Source: Kappaphycus alvarezii
Lineage: Eukaryota; Rhodophyta; Florideophyceae; Gigartinales; Solieriaceae
DNA: 64,000 nucleotides
Assembly (NCBI GenBank): GCA_002205965.3
Contig: NADL03000110.1
Location: 62,001 to 126,000 of the forward strand
Direction: 5' to 3'
Of the stretch, positions 1 through 12,464 are shown piece by piece; position 1 is the first letter of the stretch; every line of letters begins with the position of its first letter. A program made the position numbers and the translations under genes. The notes under the pieces are model-generated. The model saw nothing but the letters and a program-made list of their open reading frames with translations. It did no database searches and was not told the DNA's origin.

Positions 1-513
1 GCCCTCACGGCTACGTTCCTTGCCGCGTCATTTAGTACTGCAAATGCATTCGGGTGTCACGCTCCAAGAGTGGAGATTGGAACAGGCTCGAGCCTACCTC
101 TGGTGGATGTCGCGATGAAAGATTGATATATTTTCTGCTTTGCATTTCGCCCGCATTCAGAGAGGACATCGGGTTGAAGGCCTCACTCTCCTGTGTGAGG
201 GAGCGAGGGGATTCACGAAATGACATCAAAAAGTCAGTCTCTCCGCTGCTTACCATTGCCTGGATGTTGGTTCCCGTGCGGTGGGGACCATGGCGTGGAT
301 CTACGACAGGATGATGAGCGGCTCTTGTCAAGTCTTCTGCGAGAAGGTTACTTGGGGATCATGTCGGTTGATCCTGTGGGCTCCATGAAAGCAGTGCATG
401 AGATGATCTCCATGTACATCGAGTGTTTCCGGGCAATTCACTCTCAGGCATTGCGTGCCAGGGTGAAAAGGTGGGACTCCACAGTTGTATTGAAGCCAGT
501 CCGAGATTCTCAA
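1..513 (-). pseudogene. LINE family L1, 5'-truncated 3' end, continuing off the left edge
   Basis: Two separate pieces of one non-LTR retrotransposon ORF are read on the minus strand. Near 390-420 is a C-x-H-type knuckle (LDVHGDHLMHC followed by RINRHD), which matches the zinc motif that precedes the endonuclease domain in restriction-like-endonuclease LINEs. Positions 1-95 encode the conserved C-terminal segment (VPISTLG, then VLNDAARNVAVRA), and the same segment recurs near 22.5, 23.8, 25.7 and 34.5 kb. The endonuclease core between the two pieces is missing or scrambled, and stops interrupt the frame. The element's 3' end lies beyond position 1. The family assignment rests on motif recognition, not on a database search. 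Confidence 0.6.
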
Positions 514-599
514 GGTTCAATGCTTGTCCGTAGATTCCAATAGTGAATCAGGAAAATCTGCATAATGGCCGCATCGATTTCACCCTGGCCATGGGTGGC

Positions 600-1102
600 G
601 GGCATGAGTATAACACTTAGATATTTACTTTGAAGAAAAATATCTACTACTCTCGTTCACGCGATTTCCCTTAATGCATTTTACAGTTCTTAGTGTGGCT
701 TTTTGAGACTTTATGGTTGGCCGAAAAGTCTACATAACCTGAGTAAACTGCTTACTCTCAGAGAAGTCAAGCAAGTTTACAGAAAACTTTAAGTCAGTGC
801 AAAATAGTTGGAAAGTTGAGAGTCCACTCTAGACCATTAGTCGTGTCCTTTACGATGATAACAGAGCATACATGGTAGACCCTGTCCTTCTATACTCACT
901 AGTAGCCCCTAGTACTTTCGTTCTCACCAAATTATTTGTGTTCGCTCAACTATACTACGGTAGCACTTTTGTCGCTTGCAACAACCTACTTCCTGGCGTA
1001 ATTTCTCTGAGAATTTTCCCTTCACAATTCATCCTTTCAGTCCCCATTGCTAACATTTCGACGTGCCTAGCTACGTCTACCAGCACCGAAAATGAGAAGT
1101 GA
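600..1102. repeat. Downstream tail of the acidic-protein repeat family (copy D)
   Basis: This stretch aligns by eye with sequence downstream of the acidic-protein gene copies at 36540-36920, 33560-33720 and 20000-20245. Shared landmarks are a TGCATTTTA block, a block with GTCAAGCAAGTT, a block ending in AAGTTGAGAGTC, and a block around GGTAGCACTT.TGTCGCTTGCAAC. The gene body is absent here, so only the tail was copied or survived. The ORF at 872-1102 lies inside this tail, and its counterpart at 36.75 kb is not open, so I do not treat it as a gene. Confidence 0.55.
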
Positions 1103-1279
1103 TTCCACTCACACTGAACTTTATCAATTTAGCGGCATCCAGAGATTTCACGTGGTTGAAACATCAAGACGGTATGTTTGAGGGATTAAGTGGATCTAAA
1201 AATGTCGCCTGAAATATTTTTCACCTCCGGTACTTTCTATAGACCCAATATATTACCTCGTGCTGTGTTAAACATTTAG

Positions 1280-1435
1280 ACGGGGTTCCATGCCCAGGCG
1301 CCAAAGCGACCTTCCAAGTTTGGTGTGATAATTGTAACTTGGCGGTCATAACGATCGATCCGTTCTCGGTCATGCAAGCAGTGCATGAGGTGGTCATCGA
1401 AGATGTCCAGGCTTTCGGACATTTTTCCTCTTAAA
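1280..1435 (-). pseudogene. LINE family L1, isolated zinc-knuckle fragment
   Basis: On the minus strand this reads SLDIFDDHLMHCL, then RIDRYDRQV. It is a diverged copy of the L1 knuckle found at 390-420 and 3.3 kb. No endonuclease or C-terminal segment follows. The rest of 1436-2094 shows only an imperfect inverted repeat and no recognisable gene. Confidence 0.5.
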
Positions 1436-1514
1436 ATGGAGTTCTTCTGCTACTGCTGCAACATTTCCAGTACATGTACAAAACCAGACAAGTTTAATGG
1501 TTTCACCATGCATG

Positions 1515-1640
1515 TCTGCTGCAGTAAATGAACACCCTATAACTACCCTTTGTAGCAGCTACAGTAATGTAGACTGCAAATAAAGGCTTATGATAGAGCT
1601 ACTGGAAGGCCTGCTGCAGTAGACATGAAAGCCGCAGAAG
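1515..1640. repeat. Imperfect inverted repeat with CTGCAG-containing arms
   Basis: ATGTCTGCTGCAGTA near 1520 faces CTGCTGCAGTAGACAT near 1618-1633 in inverted orientation, about 100 bp apart. The flanks are rich in GCAGC/GCTGC. It could be a decayed foldback element or chance, and I see no target duplication. Confidence 0.3.
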
Positions 1641-2094
1641 CAAGCCTTAGCATTGAGAAGGTTCGCGTGAGTATATTAAGCATTAAATTTTATGTGAAAT
1701 GGATGCGAAAAACTAATAGCCGGAAACTGATCGTTTGATTCTCGAGATTTTTGAAAAGAAAATGTAGCAATACGGTTTAGTTACTACGGCAGAAATGACT
1801 GATGGAAGGTTGGAATCCTGCACACCACGAAATTGGATAGATATGGAATCAGAGCAAATATTTAAATCTCTATCCGACCTTCCCACAGGTGGATCTTGTT
1901 ATAACGAAAAAACGGATAGGTTCATTTACTATGAACGATAAGCTGCATATTTTCTGTTAACTTGTACGGTGTTAATGAGAATGTACTTGAAACAGAAAAA
2001 GCTTTGCTGCTTTACTAATTTAGATGTATAGGCGGTTATTGACCGGAATGGGCATACCAGAAAGGTTGCGGCAGGTGCTAGTGGCCCATTCCTG

Positions 2095-2297
2095 CAGTGA
2101 TCGCAAAGGGGGGGTGTTGAGGCTATTTTAATGTATGGAAGATGTGGTCGCTTGTATCCACACCGCTAGTGCGTTGTGCCGGATAAGTCGCCACTGATGG
2201 GTAACACTAAATTACATTCCTTACAAGGCAGGCTCAATGCCAGCGATCGGACATGACGCGCTAGAAATGATGGCCGCAGCAGCGTGCCTTAGGCAAA
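2095..2297 (-). pseudogene. LINE family L1, C-terminus plus 3' UTR (subtype b)
   Basis: The minus strand encodes RHAAAAIISSASCPIAG, the end of the L1 ORF, then a 3' UTR with a block resembling GGATACAACCGACCACATCTTCC followed by ATTAAAATA. The same UTR type follows the plus-strand copy at 23.9 kb, while other L1 copies carry a different UTR. The copy is strongly 5'-truncated and adjoins R1 directly. Confidence 0.55.
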
Positions 2298-2830
2298 TTG
2301 TTGAGCGATTTTTTGACGCTCACAATTCATAGTTATTGTGAACTCTAGAAGAATAGTTTTACCTATTTGCATGACCTTTTTATATTTCACTCAGACTGAA
2401 CTAATTTTCATGTGGTCCAGTTGTTTCTGTATCCTAATGGCTGTAACTATTGGATTTATATTACCAAGAAATTATTATCCGGACGAATGCTTACTGGGAA
2501 ATTACTCAGTAATTACTACCGAGCCTAACTGTACCTGCAAGAATTTCGAACTGTTTACCTGGGAGTAGATTTACTCTGTACTGGCTTGTAAAGGGGACTA
2601 GGTTGTTGAAAATAATTCTTGCTGCTTCGGTCCATCGCAATATTCCCAATGATCATCTATTCTTAGAAATGGAGTTTCTATTCATCTTTTCCATTCCTAT
2701 TTCAGGGATTTATTTTAAATTTTATTTATTCCTATTTCAGGCATTAATTTTAAAGTATTTTATTAATTCTATTGGAATGATTTGTTACTTAGATCTAAGT
2801 ATTACAATATTTTTCAATGACAGCCATGAC
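2298..2830 (+). repeat. R1 dispersed AT-rich repeat, solo-LTR-like (oldest copy)
   Basis: This copy is homologous along about 530 bp to 13522-14062, 46684-47226 and 55027-55557. It shares the TTGTGAA..TCAAGGAATAATTTT-like block, a block around ATTATTATC.GGATGA.TGCTTACCTGG, and the ending ATTTATT..TTTGGATCTA. It is the most diverged of the four. The open frames at 2338-2568 and 2603-2908 lie inside the repeat, are not kept in the other copies, and are probably not genes. Confidence 0.55.
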
Positions 2831-3205
2831 ATCTCTCAAAAATATACTACCCCACACTTACCCCTGCTGGAAACTCCTCGTTTTCCGAAACTGCTTTTAA
2901 CTGCTTAGATTGACGGTAGAGAGGAGGATTTTTCCTCTCCATGCTGTTTCACAAGATGAGGTGGAAGAAGGGAACAAGTTTTTATATTGGTATTATGGCG
3001 AAACAAAGCAAGAAATATTGATGTATTTGGCAACTATTAAATCAGAAATAAAAATGGGGCACAAATGCAGCCAGATTGTTGAGCAACATGTCTTTTCACT
3101 ATCCCTAAGGTCCATCTCCTTCATGGCGACGAAATTGACAACAATATAGACTGCGGCTTCGAGTCATCTCAAAATCATCTATACACGTCCATATGTATTA
3201 AACCC
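2831..3205. other. No recognisable feature
   Basis: This is AT-rich sequence between R1 and an L1 copy. The open frame at 2910-3149 has no motif I recognise. Confidence 0.5.
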
Positions 3206-3592
3206 TTGGAAAATGCCACTGGTACCCTCTGTTTGGTCCTATCACAATTGGCATGTAGCCCTCTCTGTACCCAGATCTTCTGCCGTAAAGCTTCCTATTC
3301 AGGAATAATAAACTTCCAACGGGATCCACTAATCCACTGCCGATACGGGAGGCTATTAATTGCCCGTCATGACGACAAGTTGTCTTTGCTGGGCAAAGAT
3401 CTTGGTTGCGCCGATGTGAAACACTCTATGCAGCCTCGAATTACAGTAGATCACAGACACATTTTACAGTTCCTTCCCATTACGCTGTAGGTATACCCTT
3501 TTTGAGTCGATTGCGGTTGTCTGGAAAACCATGGGATAGGTCGGAAATATCTTCCAACAGTAAACACCCAAACGTTATCCCCATTGTACAAA
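3206..3592 (+). pseudogene. LINE family L1, knuckle fused to 3' UTR (internal deletion)
   Basis: The frame from 3206 to about 3470 contains RDPLIHC..G..IARHDDKL, then LLGKDL and MQPR, i.e. the L1 knuckle and the start of the endonuclease region. It then passes directly into the L1 3' UTR subtype a (GAGTCGATTGCGGTTGTCTGG, ending CACCCAAACGTT.CCCC). The endonuclease core and C-terminal segment are missing, so this copy arose by internal deletion or template switching. Confidence 0.6.
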
Positions 3593-6500
3593 TCAGGGCA
3601 ACCATTTACTCCGGAAATACTAAATGTTTTTGCGTCGCCTCTGTCGAGACTCTAGTCCTTCGGATGGTAATGAGGAACTGTGAAATTCTTACTAACTTGA
3701 AAGAACAACGGTGTCAAATAAAGGTGGAAGTTGCGATGGTTTTTGACGAATTGCCTGTAAATAAAAGAATTTTTTTCAATACCGATCTCTAATAACAGTG
3801 GCAGGGACTTGAAAACCCTTGATTTTTTGACGGAACAGGCAAAAGCTCTCCGGACTTAAGAACAGAACCAATATTAGAAGGCCAAGGGCCATCTTGTTAC
3901 GAATAAATACCGCGTTTCAGTTTGCTTCAAATAAGCCAGTCTGTTGATTGGTATCTGGTCCACAACACCTTCAAATCTCGTTATAGAGTCGATCCCTCAT
4001 CATTGCTGTACCACATAGCTTCCCAGGGCTTTAACCTACTTTTTCATCTTAATTGATCAACTCAACACTTACCTGTGCCTATTCAATCAGGGTTTTTTCC
4101 GCAATGTTTAGGAGGTGGTATGGTGAAACACTGCCATTAGACTGAAAAGAGAAGTGAAAGATTGTAGCGGGAAAGTGGACCTTTTGCTATTACGCTGAAA
4201 GTCAGTCCCATTGAATCGCTGATTACAACACATACCCTGACTACACGTTTGAAACCCCGCGAATAGAAATTGAAAATAGAAATGTGTGCAAAGACGTTGT
4301 AAGGAAGGCAATGTAAGAGATATGAACTTCTATGATAGCCACATCGCGGATTCTTAGCCAACATAATCATCACAGCAAAAAAACTGCCCCTTTCAACTGA
4401 ATTTAGGTGAAGAGGGACGTGTAAGAGAACGGAAAATGCGTCGGGAGTGCCACAGTAACTTTAAAGATCGTTTCGACATGGTGAACATGCACAGCATTGG
4501 AAATAAAAATAAGCGTACTTATTCGCGATAGATGCCTCTCAACTCTTTTTTTGGGTGCAGAGCAGGAAGAAAGGATACTTTTACTGATTGATCGACAGTC
4601 TCTTCCAGCCAATTGCTATCAGGGAGAGTAAAGGTAGAATTAACTGCGATATTCGTGTGAACAGAAGCAATTGCATCAACTTTCTTAGCTGACCTTCCTT
4701 TTAGCTCGCTACTTTAATGTTCCTCGTGCATGTCAACCATTAATCATTACACGTATATTGTAAAAATTAAAACTTACTCCAAAAAAATTCATCTCCCGAA
4801 ACCAGTGCAATTTGAGAGGATGGAGTCGTAACGTACGGGATAAACAGCGCCCAGAATTCAAAAAAGTGCACATAGATGACTAATTACCACCACACCCTAG
4901 TTTTAGAAACAAGGGGTACAGTATATCAAACTAGATAACGACTATCTACAAATCTTTGTGTAAGGGAAGTGTTTCTGCTCTTCAAGGTTGGAAAAATGAA
5001 ACCGAGTCTTTTCTCCGGTCTGAAATTGACTTCCAACTCCTTAGTAACTCCTGTTTAAACTTGAAAATTTCCGGGAATTTCGCTCAATCTATCAAGAAAA
5101 GTATCTAGTTAAGCCTAAATAGACAGTTTCGCTTCTGCAAAACTCTCAAATGCAAAATAGAAATATAATTCAAAATAGAAATATAATCGTTTAAGTAAAC
5201 CCCATTTACAGCCTCTCCACATTTACCAAAACATTTTAAAATCATAATAATAAGAGTTCCGTTCAGGAGATTTTTTGTGGCTAAAAATAGTTAAAGCTTT
5301 AGGTACAATAAATGGGTGAATTACTCTAAGCACCATGTTGAAACAGTTCATGGTAGAAAGGTCTTATCTTGTTCCGTTCTATGAAACGAGCTAAGCTAAT
5401 TGAGGGTAATGAAGAAGTGTTTTTCACTGCAAGGCCTGTAATGAGTACTTCTTTTGTTTCAATAGATGATTTATCTAGAGAATACTCAAGGCATTGATAA
5501 AAAAAATTTATGCGGCATGTCTCTCAAGAATATGTAAGCACGACAAGTAAAGTTTTTGCTGAACCAAATTTTTGGAGGGAAACCAGAAAGTCAGAATACT
5601 TAGTTATATTTTCTCTAATGAAAAAGGAATCTCAAAATTTCAAATACAAAACGGAAACTGATAGAATCTGCTGAAAAAAAGCATCAGTAACTTCTTCTAA
5701 TAAGTACTCGAAATATATATAGACGATCAATTTATCTAAAAAAGACGCCGAACGTCTTGATGGATGCAGGAAAAAAGAATTAGTCAGGGAATTGTGACGC
5801 TGTTCTTCCAGAAAAATGATAAATAAAAAAATTTTAATTACATTGGACCTATATTTTCGGCATTTCGGCATTCTTAATGACGTTAATATGAAAATTAAGC
5901 TATCTCATTCTGCAAATATTCAGTATCATCTTTAGATGGTTTTTATTAATGGTGTTTTGTTTGTAAAATTTACAGCTTTTCGTAGTTACTGGAATAATAG
6001 GTGGTACAAAAGCAAAAAAATACAAAAAAAATCACCGTTAAGTGTCGTGACAAGGATTTTGTAGTCTAGGAGAAAAAAACACAGATGATTACTCTTTAAG
6101 ATTTCTGCATCTCATATTTTTTGAAAGAGAAAGAAATAATAACAATTGGGTTGTCCATATTCGAAAGAAAACATTTGCTTTTTAATTATGAACACTGAGA
6201 CGAGCCTTATTTTAATGTGATGCAATAGTGGGCTGAAATAGACAAATCAAGATTTTATTTGTGATATTTGTATAAGTTCATTGCACATATTACCCTAATC
6301 ATTGACTTTAAGGAACAGAAAACACAAAAAAACTTCAATCCAAACCGTAAATCTAAATGATATATGCAGGACAACAAGGATTATCTTGTTAAACTTCGAC
6401 AAGAAACATTTCAAAGTTAAATTTTGATATAAGAGCAGCAGGAGGTATCTATTTTGAATGGATTAGACATCAAGTTAGTTAACAAATACACATCATTCCA

Positions 6501-7539
6501 CCAAGGGACTCAAAAATTGTATCCTCTGAGTGCATCCGAAGGCAGCTATACTTCTAAAAGAATGATAGATCCCGATAATTCATTCCTGCATCGCTTCTAA
6601 AGATTTACCTCCTCCTGATTTAAAGTTCTCTACCCACTGATAATGGTAAAGGAACTCATTGCTCATTGTGAATATGATTTAAAGAATGTTGCAAATAGAT
6701 CCATTAAGGATTTATAGACAATGAGATAAATAATTTACCATCATAATGCGGCACTATTGGCCACTTTTAACTTGAACTACATTCTTTCTGGTCTTTGCAT
6801 AATATTGAGAAAAATTGATGATGACAGAAATTCTCTTCATTACACAAATTTGAACTCTAGAACTACCCCTGTTCCCGGACCTCCGATGTTTCACAGTAAA
6901 CCAATTCAATTAGGTACTTAATTTTTGTTTCCTTAAATCGACGAAGCAAAAATATCGGCTTTATTTTATCCTTCAATTCGGCTCAAATAGAGAATACCCC
7001 CTTATAACCGTTTTCAGTATGCCTTACTATTTCTCCACCGTTATACTCCTCAACCATGCCCTTTTTAATGAGGTGAGCATACAAACATCTAACTCTTTAT
7101 ATATCACTAGTTTGTTGCCTTCGATTAGTCTATTATGGTATGATTGTGTCATTTTCGCGTACAGTTTACTCTCTCTTTCGGTTCGATCCATAAGTGCCTT
7201 TAAAATGAACAAAAACTAAAATTATCTTATTTCTTGGTAATCAAGAACTGCAGGATATCTGCGAAAAATTTTCGTGCAGTGTGTTGCTGAAAGAATAGAC
7301 AATGAAAGATTCTTTACAGTAAGTCACTATCATAACGTTTCTTTTTCCAATTATTTGGATGACTTTCTGTTCATGAGGCCTGAAATATTCAATCCGTTTC
7401 ACTGTACGCGATTCTATTAAAGAATTAGTCCAGGGATCGTAGATATTGATTACAAGGAGCGGAGATAAGTATCTTGTTTTTAGTCTTCTTCTTGGAATAC
7501 ATTAGATTTAGATAATTTCCTCGCAATCAGCATGTGGTA
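3593..7539. other. Long AT-rich stretch without a supported gene
   Basis: Only short open frames occur here (for example minus-strand frames at 4108-4612 and 5632-5871), with no recognised motif and no coding-like composition. A perfect 18-bp tandem pair sits at 5153-5188. The minus-strand frame 7027-7212 (EGNKLVIYKELD) faintly resembles the C-terminal part of a gypsy integrase and could be the distal end of element G2, but I would not rely on it. Confidence 0.5.
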
Positions 7540-7690
7540 ACGAGACTTTTACGTTACGCAAAATTCTACATAAAGATTGAACTGTTTTCTCTCGGAGAAC
7601 TCTAACCAAGTTTGAAACAAACTCAGCGGCAGAAACAATTTTTACAGAAGTTAAAAGTTAACTTCAGACTTAGGAAGCGTTCAAGCTATG
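7540..7690. repeat. Fragment of the acidic-family downstream tail (copy E)
   Basis: Short stretch resembling 760-830 and 36630-36710: an exhausted GAACTCTAACCAAGTTTG.A block, then GTTAACTTCAGACTTAGGAAGC. It is diverged and lacks any coding part. Confidence 0.4.
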
Positions 7691-8981
7691 TTTGAACACT
7701 GAAAATAAATAATGAAAATTTTGGAATAATATTGCAGCAATGAAGTAACCTATTACTCGGAAAATAAAAAGTTAGTATCCGTACTTGTAGAACTTTAGAC
7801 CCTCGCCTTTTCTTACCTTCTTTTTTTCCAACAACTATACCACGATTGCAGGTTTTTAGTTTGGAATAGTTTTTTCTGGATATTGGGGGCTCGTAATATC
7901 ATCCTCCCTTATTTATTCCTCTCGGCTGCACAAACAGAATTCTGTTTCATAAGTTCTGAAGTTTCTGAATCAAAAGTGTATTATAATTTCGGGTCATACA
8001 TATGTTCAGCTGGTTTATGTCTGTAGATGAAGAGGTGAAATACTGAATTTAATCATGTGATACGTTTTCGCGGGAAAATTGTACACATGAAATCTGTGCG
8101 ACTATATAATAACCTCTACTTACTACTCCAATCCTGTCCACATCACCTCCGAGTTTTAAACTAACGGGGATTCGAAAGGTATCATTCTCAAGTCTTGGGG
8201 TAACTTACAAGTCCTCGAGAACAAATAACTCTCTATAGCTCCTGGGTGTGTTGCTGCAAAGACTCTAATTACCGGCTATGGCCCCATAGTTCTTCTGGCA
8301 AATGGAAATTGAAATTTTGAAGATCTTCTGGAGTTTACCACTCAATACAAATCCCAACGCAATATAGTATGCTAAGTAATTAGGGAGAATAAACTTTGTT
8401 AAAATGATGTAGAGATTCCGGAAATTTGTTCTTGCAAGAGAATTTGAGCAACTCAATTACCATAATTTCCATGAAATTTTCAAAGTTACCATTTTACGTA
8501 CACTCTTTGATTATGTTAACATACTCTGGAAAGCGCCTGTATTCCAGAAAAGCAGAAAAAAGATTAGAAAAACTCACTATGCTTCGTATACAGCCTTTAA
8601 AATTTTCTTGGGATGATTTGAAATTCTCCGCTCGCTCAGTAGAAATAGATCGCTTTCAATCGTTACCGCACAAATATGGAGTGAAAATACATTTCCTAGG
8701 GGACGAAGTATCTGAATTTATCTAATGAGTATTTATCGCCCGCAAGAGTCGTTCTATTCCGAACCGTGCTCACGTACTAACCTCCCTAGTATTGCAAAAT
8801 TTGGGACGCTTTCATATTACTTGCCGATCGTGCTTTCGATGTTGTCAATTTAGTCAAAATTTCACTAATTTTATCGAGAAATGTTTTTATTACAGTACTG
8901 CTGCGGACAGTTTTTTTGAGGCTAAAAACTTGTCATCAAAAGATTTTTGGGGGGATTTCAAATCGCGGTGTCTGAAATTCA
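7691..8981. other. No recognisable feature
   Basis: AT-rich. An open frame at 8426-8725 on the plus strand has no known motif. This is where the integrase of the decayed gypsy element G2 would be expected, but I cannot recognise one. Confidence 0.45.
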
Positions 8982-9342
8982 TGTCTATCTACGATAGCAC
9001 TGTCCTCTTATGAGGACAAAACTTTTATAAATACAAAATTGTATAGTAAGTAAAATATTGTTTAGGCTACACCTTTTCGTCGAAATCATTCAACTAGAAC
9101 ATAAAAAGTTTCAATTTGACTTTAACTCAAAGGTTGACAAGTAGAATAAAGTAGTTCGTACCCTGAATAGCGCTGTAATTACCGAAAAGTTTATTTTGAT
9201 CGAGCTTCACTACTGTTGAAACTATAGTTTGCCAAAAACGACAGAAAATGAATATTTTTAATTAAAAATTTCCCCAAAAATATGTCCTCATATGAAGACA
9301 AAGTGTGTCTCATATGAGGACAGTACTATCGCGCATAGACAC
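8982..9342. mobile_element. M1: 361-bp non-autonomous element with palindromic termini
   Basis: The left end reads TGTCTAT...GATAGCACTGTCCTC, and the right end, read on the other strand, reads GTGTCTAT...GATAGTACTGTCCTC, giving imperfect terminal inverted repeats of about 30 bp. Each end contains the near-perfect 16-bp palindrome GTCCTCATATGAGGAC; the right end carries two in a row about 8 bp apart. The AT-rich interior matches 19160-19430 and 24400-24540 in a block around ATTACCGAAAAGTTTATTTTGATC. There is no coding capacity. A cut-and-paste DNA-transposon derivative (MITE) is the simplest reading. Confidence 0.6.
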
Positions 9343-9429
9343 TGGGAGCTCGTGGTCATAAGTCTCCGAAGAGGTGAGCTTTGTCGTGCTTGAGTTTGGT
9401 TGTAAATATTACAAAGTTACCGAGAGATT

Positions 9430-9741
9430 TTAATCAACGTGCTTGTTTACGACCCAGCTTCGATTCTGTGGATAAGTTCCAAAGCACCTGGTAGTCAATG
9501 AAAATATCGAAATCGGAACCTTCAAGAAAGCTCCTGAATCTTTCCAGAAAAGTAATAAAAGCCCGAACTTCTCCGTTATTTGCATTGTAGTCCAACTCAC
9601 TGGGTGGAAAAAAATTTTATGGTTATTTCGATTCTTATCAAACTGTGTCAGATTTCCACCAATAACGAGCTGTGAAACATCTACATGACCAAGAAATGTA
9701 TTTTCCCAATTAGGAGCGACTAAGATTGAAGGCAACGTCAT
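9430..9741 (-). pseudogene. G2 gypsy element: RNase H fragment
   Basis: This minus-strand frame of about 100 residues reads like a Ty3/gypsy RNase H. It has a start resembling HVDVSQLVIGGNLTQFD (the DAS..G..L.Q signature), then KIFFHPVSW and a FLLFWK-like stretch, the region that usually reads I.F.S..L...E. Catalytic residues are poorly kept. It lies downstream, in transcription sense, of the reverse-transcriptase remains at 10.0-10.6 kb. The element is old and heavily mutated. Confidence 0.5.
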
Positions 9742-9999
9742 TACTTCCTTTAGCTTTTAAAAAGCTTTATCAAACTTTCGATAAAATTTCCCTTTCCTTG
9801 ATTCTTTCTCTTATATCCATGAGATGTGAAGCAAATTCGGAGAACTGGTATGAACCTGCGGAAAAATTGTATTAGACCTAGTACATTTCTCATTTCTGTC
9901 ACAGATATAGGGTTTCGCTAGTTCTGTAAGATTTTTAGCTCGCCAAAGGTGACTTAAAGGTCGTTTTTTCCAACAATTAAATCCATTTATGCAAACTAA

Positions 10000-10640
10000 T
10001 CTGAAAGAAAGAGAATTTATTCGGGGAGATATTTATATGATTTTTTATAATCGCTTAAAAGACAATTTCTAGGTGTTCAAAATGTTCATCCCCGTTCTTG
10101 GTGAAGATTAGAAACCGTCTATGGATACAACCAGGAACAAATCTATGCCGTCGTAAAAAATCTGGTTCTTTAACTTTTGGAAATTAGCAGGAGCACTGAA
10201 AAGTCCTTAGACATAACGAAATATTCGAACTGCGTATACTTTTCTTTGAACGTATTGTTTTCGATGTCCTCTGCTTTCAACCTTATCTGAGTAAACCATG
10301 TTATAGATCAAAGTTGGAGAAAAACCTCGCATCTCCATGCCGATCGAACATTTCATTGGAACAAGGTAATGGAGCATTGTTTCTTATTGTCATGCAATTT
10401 TAATCGCAGTAATCGGAAATTCCCTTACTTTTTAATATTTTTTTCACGAAGAAAAGCGGTGCTACATATGGAGATTTACTGGATCTTATCTTCCCTTTCC
10501 ATGAGAGAGATTCAACATACTCTTTTGCTGCTCTGACTTCAGATTTGGACAACTGAAGCAGAGGTCGATGAGGTGCCTTTGTTGATCCTCTACTTGGACC
10601 TCTTATTTCACTGATTGAATTGGGAGAACCCCATTTGGAA
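10000..10640 (-). pseudogene. G2 gypsy element: reverse transcriptase fragment
   Basis: Near 10430-10570 the minus strand encodes LSKSEVRAAKEYV, then KGKIRSSKSPYVAPLFFVKK. This is the classic start of a Ty3/gypsy reverse transcriptase (LS..E...EYL...KG.IR.S.SP..AP..FVKK). Further on (about 10100-10200) APANFQKL, then IDLFLVVSIDG, corresponds to the APATFQ...YIDD block with the active-site YIDD changed to SIDG. Frameshifts and stops separate the blocks. This copy cannot be active. Confidence 0.6.
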
Positions 10641-11142
10641 AATATTCAAGAAAGACCTCTTAATATATTTTCCAGTAAAATGTTTGGTTTTCCATTTGAC
10701 TTAGAATCTTTCATTCCTCTCATTTTGTGATATCCAAGTAATCGAAATACTTCGAAGTCATCTCTATGCCTCAGCGTTCGTCTGATTTTCTTTACCCCAA
10801 AATTGGACACACCTTTACGGTTTTCAGCATCTGGATCAGTCCTTTGAGTAGAAAAATATTTCAGCATCACAATCCGTCGCTGTTAATCATTATTTGTATT
10901 GTAGGCAACATACCACGGCATTCCTAATAGAACTTCATACCTAGTCTGAGAAATAGCCCAGTTAGAAGTGTAGGTATGATCATCTAATCTTATAGTTCCG
11001 TTCACAATGATTTCAGATGCCTTTTACATAATCTCCTTCTGAAAATGGCAAAAAATGACTATTTCACGCAGAATCTGAGACATGTTCCTATTTCCTTTTA
11101 GGAACTCAGTTCAAACCACGACTGTATTTCATTAATCATCCT

Positions 11143-12060
11143 TTAGTAATTTGATGCTTTTCTATGCAGTCTACCATCAAGCAATAAAAATTCTGAGCTG
11201 TTATAGGTCCATCGGCGGGATGATATCATCATGATTAGACGTGATTCTCTCAGATTCGCTGCTTCGAAAATTCTCTGCATTTTCCTTTTCCTAGAGAATT
11301 TAGCTCCGCTGATGTCAACAATAGTTTCATTCTGCTCATTGGGACATCTGCTTCTTCTCACGACTGGTCTCACCTGATTGTTCAATAAGTCTGTTAGAAA
11401 AACTAGTTTTCGAGTCAAAGAATTTCCAGGAATCACCGTGTCCTGCCTTTGCGTTGTTCGCCGTTATGCAGTTATCAACCCTGTTACATTTATTCCCGTT
11501 TTCATTTTGGTGTTTATAAAGTCTACATCCAACCTTATGGCACGTAAAGAATCGCTTCTGCATCAAGTCTTTCTGACGCTGCCCATTGCGACTAAATTCC
11601 AGGTTACCAATCTCCATTGGTAAAGGCCTGAGGAACTTCGATTTATTGAAAATGATCCTCTGTTAGTGAAGAAACCTGCTCCGTCAAATGCTCCATCAAC
11701 GTTGAGAGCAACAATAGTGGGAGCTTCGAGAGCTTGGATGGATTCCCATTAGGGACCACCAGCAAAATATGTGGTCTGAGACCTTCACAGAACCGCGCCA
11801 GTTTTACCGACCCACGTACACCGGAATATTGGTAACAAGATTACTGAACTCCGAGAGATACGCAGACACACTTGTTTCCTGGCGTAGCTTGGTAAGCTTT
11901 TCACGAACTCTGATGACACTAACCTGGGGAAAAAACTCAGCTTCAACTTTGAGTTTTCAATCTTCACACGTCGGAGGTAAAATGCCTCCAGAAACAAGCG
12001 TGTACCACCAATTTGCCATGGTACAGATCGTGGTCAATAGCATTATGGGTGCTGTTAACT
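11143..12060 (-). pseudogene. G2 gypsy element: gag, zinc motif and protease remnants
   Basis: In transcription order, about 11925-11830 encodes VREKLTKLRQETSVSAYLSEF, which matches the conserved gag core (L..LKQ..SV..Y...F). About 11560-11500 has FFTCHKVGCRLYKH, a degraded gag zinc motif lacking its first cysteine. About 11325-11290 has IVDISGAKFS, corresponding to the aspartic-protease active site (D.SGA). The plus-strand ORFs here (11378-11623, 11769-12089) are shadows. The element lies just left of the G3 left LTR; I could not identify LTRs of its own. Confidence 0.5.
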
Positions 12061-12239
12061 TCCCTCTAAACCACCCGTATAAGCCTTAGGTACAGTTCGA
12101 CTGAATCCAACCATGACTATATTGTCAACTAATTTCGAGCTCTATAGGGAAACACAGGCTTATTTGGTTTGAAAAAGACATTTTAACAAAAAACCTATTT
12201 CAAGCCTTACACAAAAGATGTCAAGTTATAAAAAGCACC

Positions 12240-12464
12240 TGTTACAATTTGACAATGAAGTCGTAAAGCACGGACCAGGACTGATAGTAACACAATCACT
12301 GATGCCTATCTGGTCTTGGGGACCAGGTCAGGGGCACTTTATATAGACCTTTGCGGGACCCTGAATGCAAACTAGGTATGTTGCTGACAGATTACTACTG
12401 TACGTGATAATGCACTTTGCTGAGAATACACGTGTACGTGCCACGTACTAATTGCACCCTAACA
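12240..12464 (-). repeat. G3 left LTR (3' LTR)
   Basis: Direct repeat of 17416-17638. It contains a TTTATATAGACC block (TATA-like, on the plus-strand reading) and several ACGTG/CACGT words. Differences from the right copy are mostly substitutions, so the insertion is not recent. Confidence 0.65.

Noticed and set aside
872..1102. Hydrophobic 76-codon frame as a possible membrane protein
   Set aside because: Lies wholly in the noncoding tail of the acidic repeat family and is not open in the other copies.
9280..9330. The CATATG palindromes as simple regulatory boxes
   Set aside because: They occur at matched ends of elements with shared interiors, so a transposon terminus explains them better.
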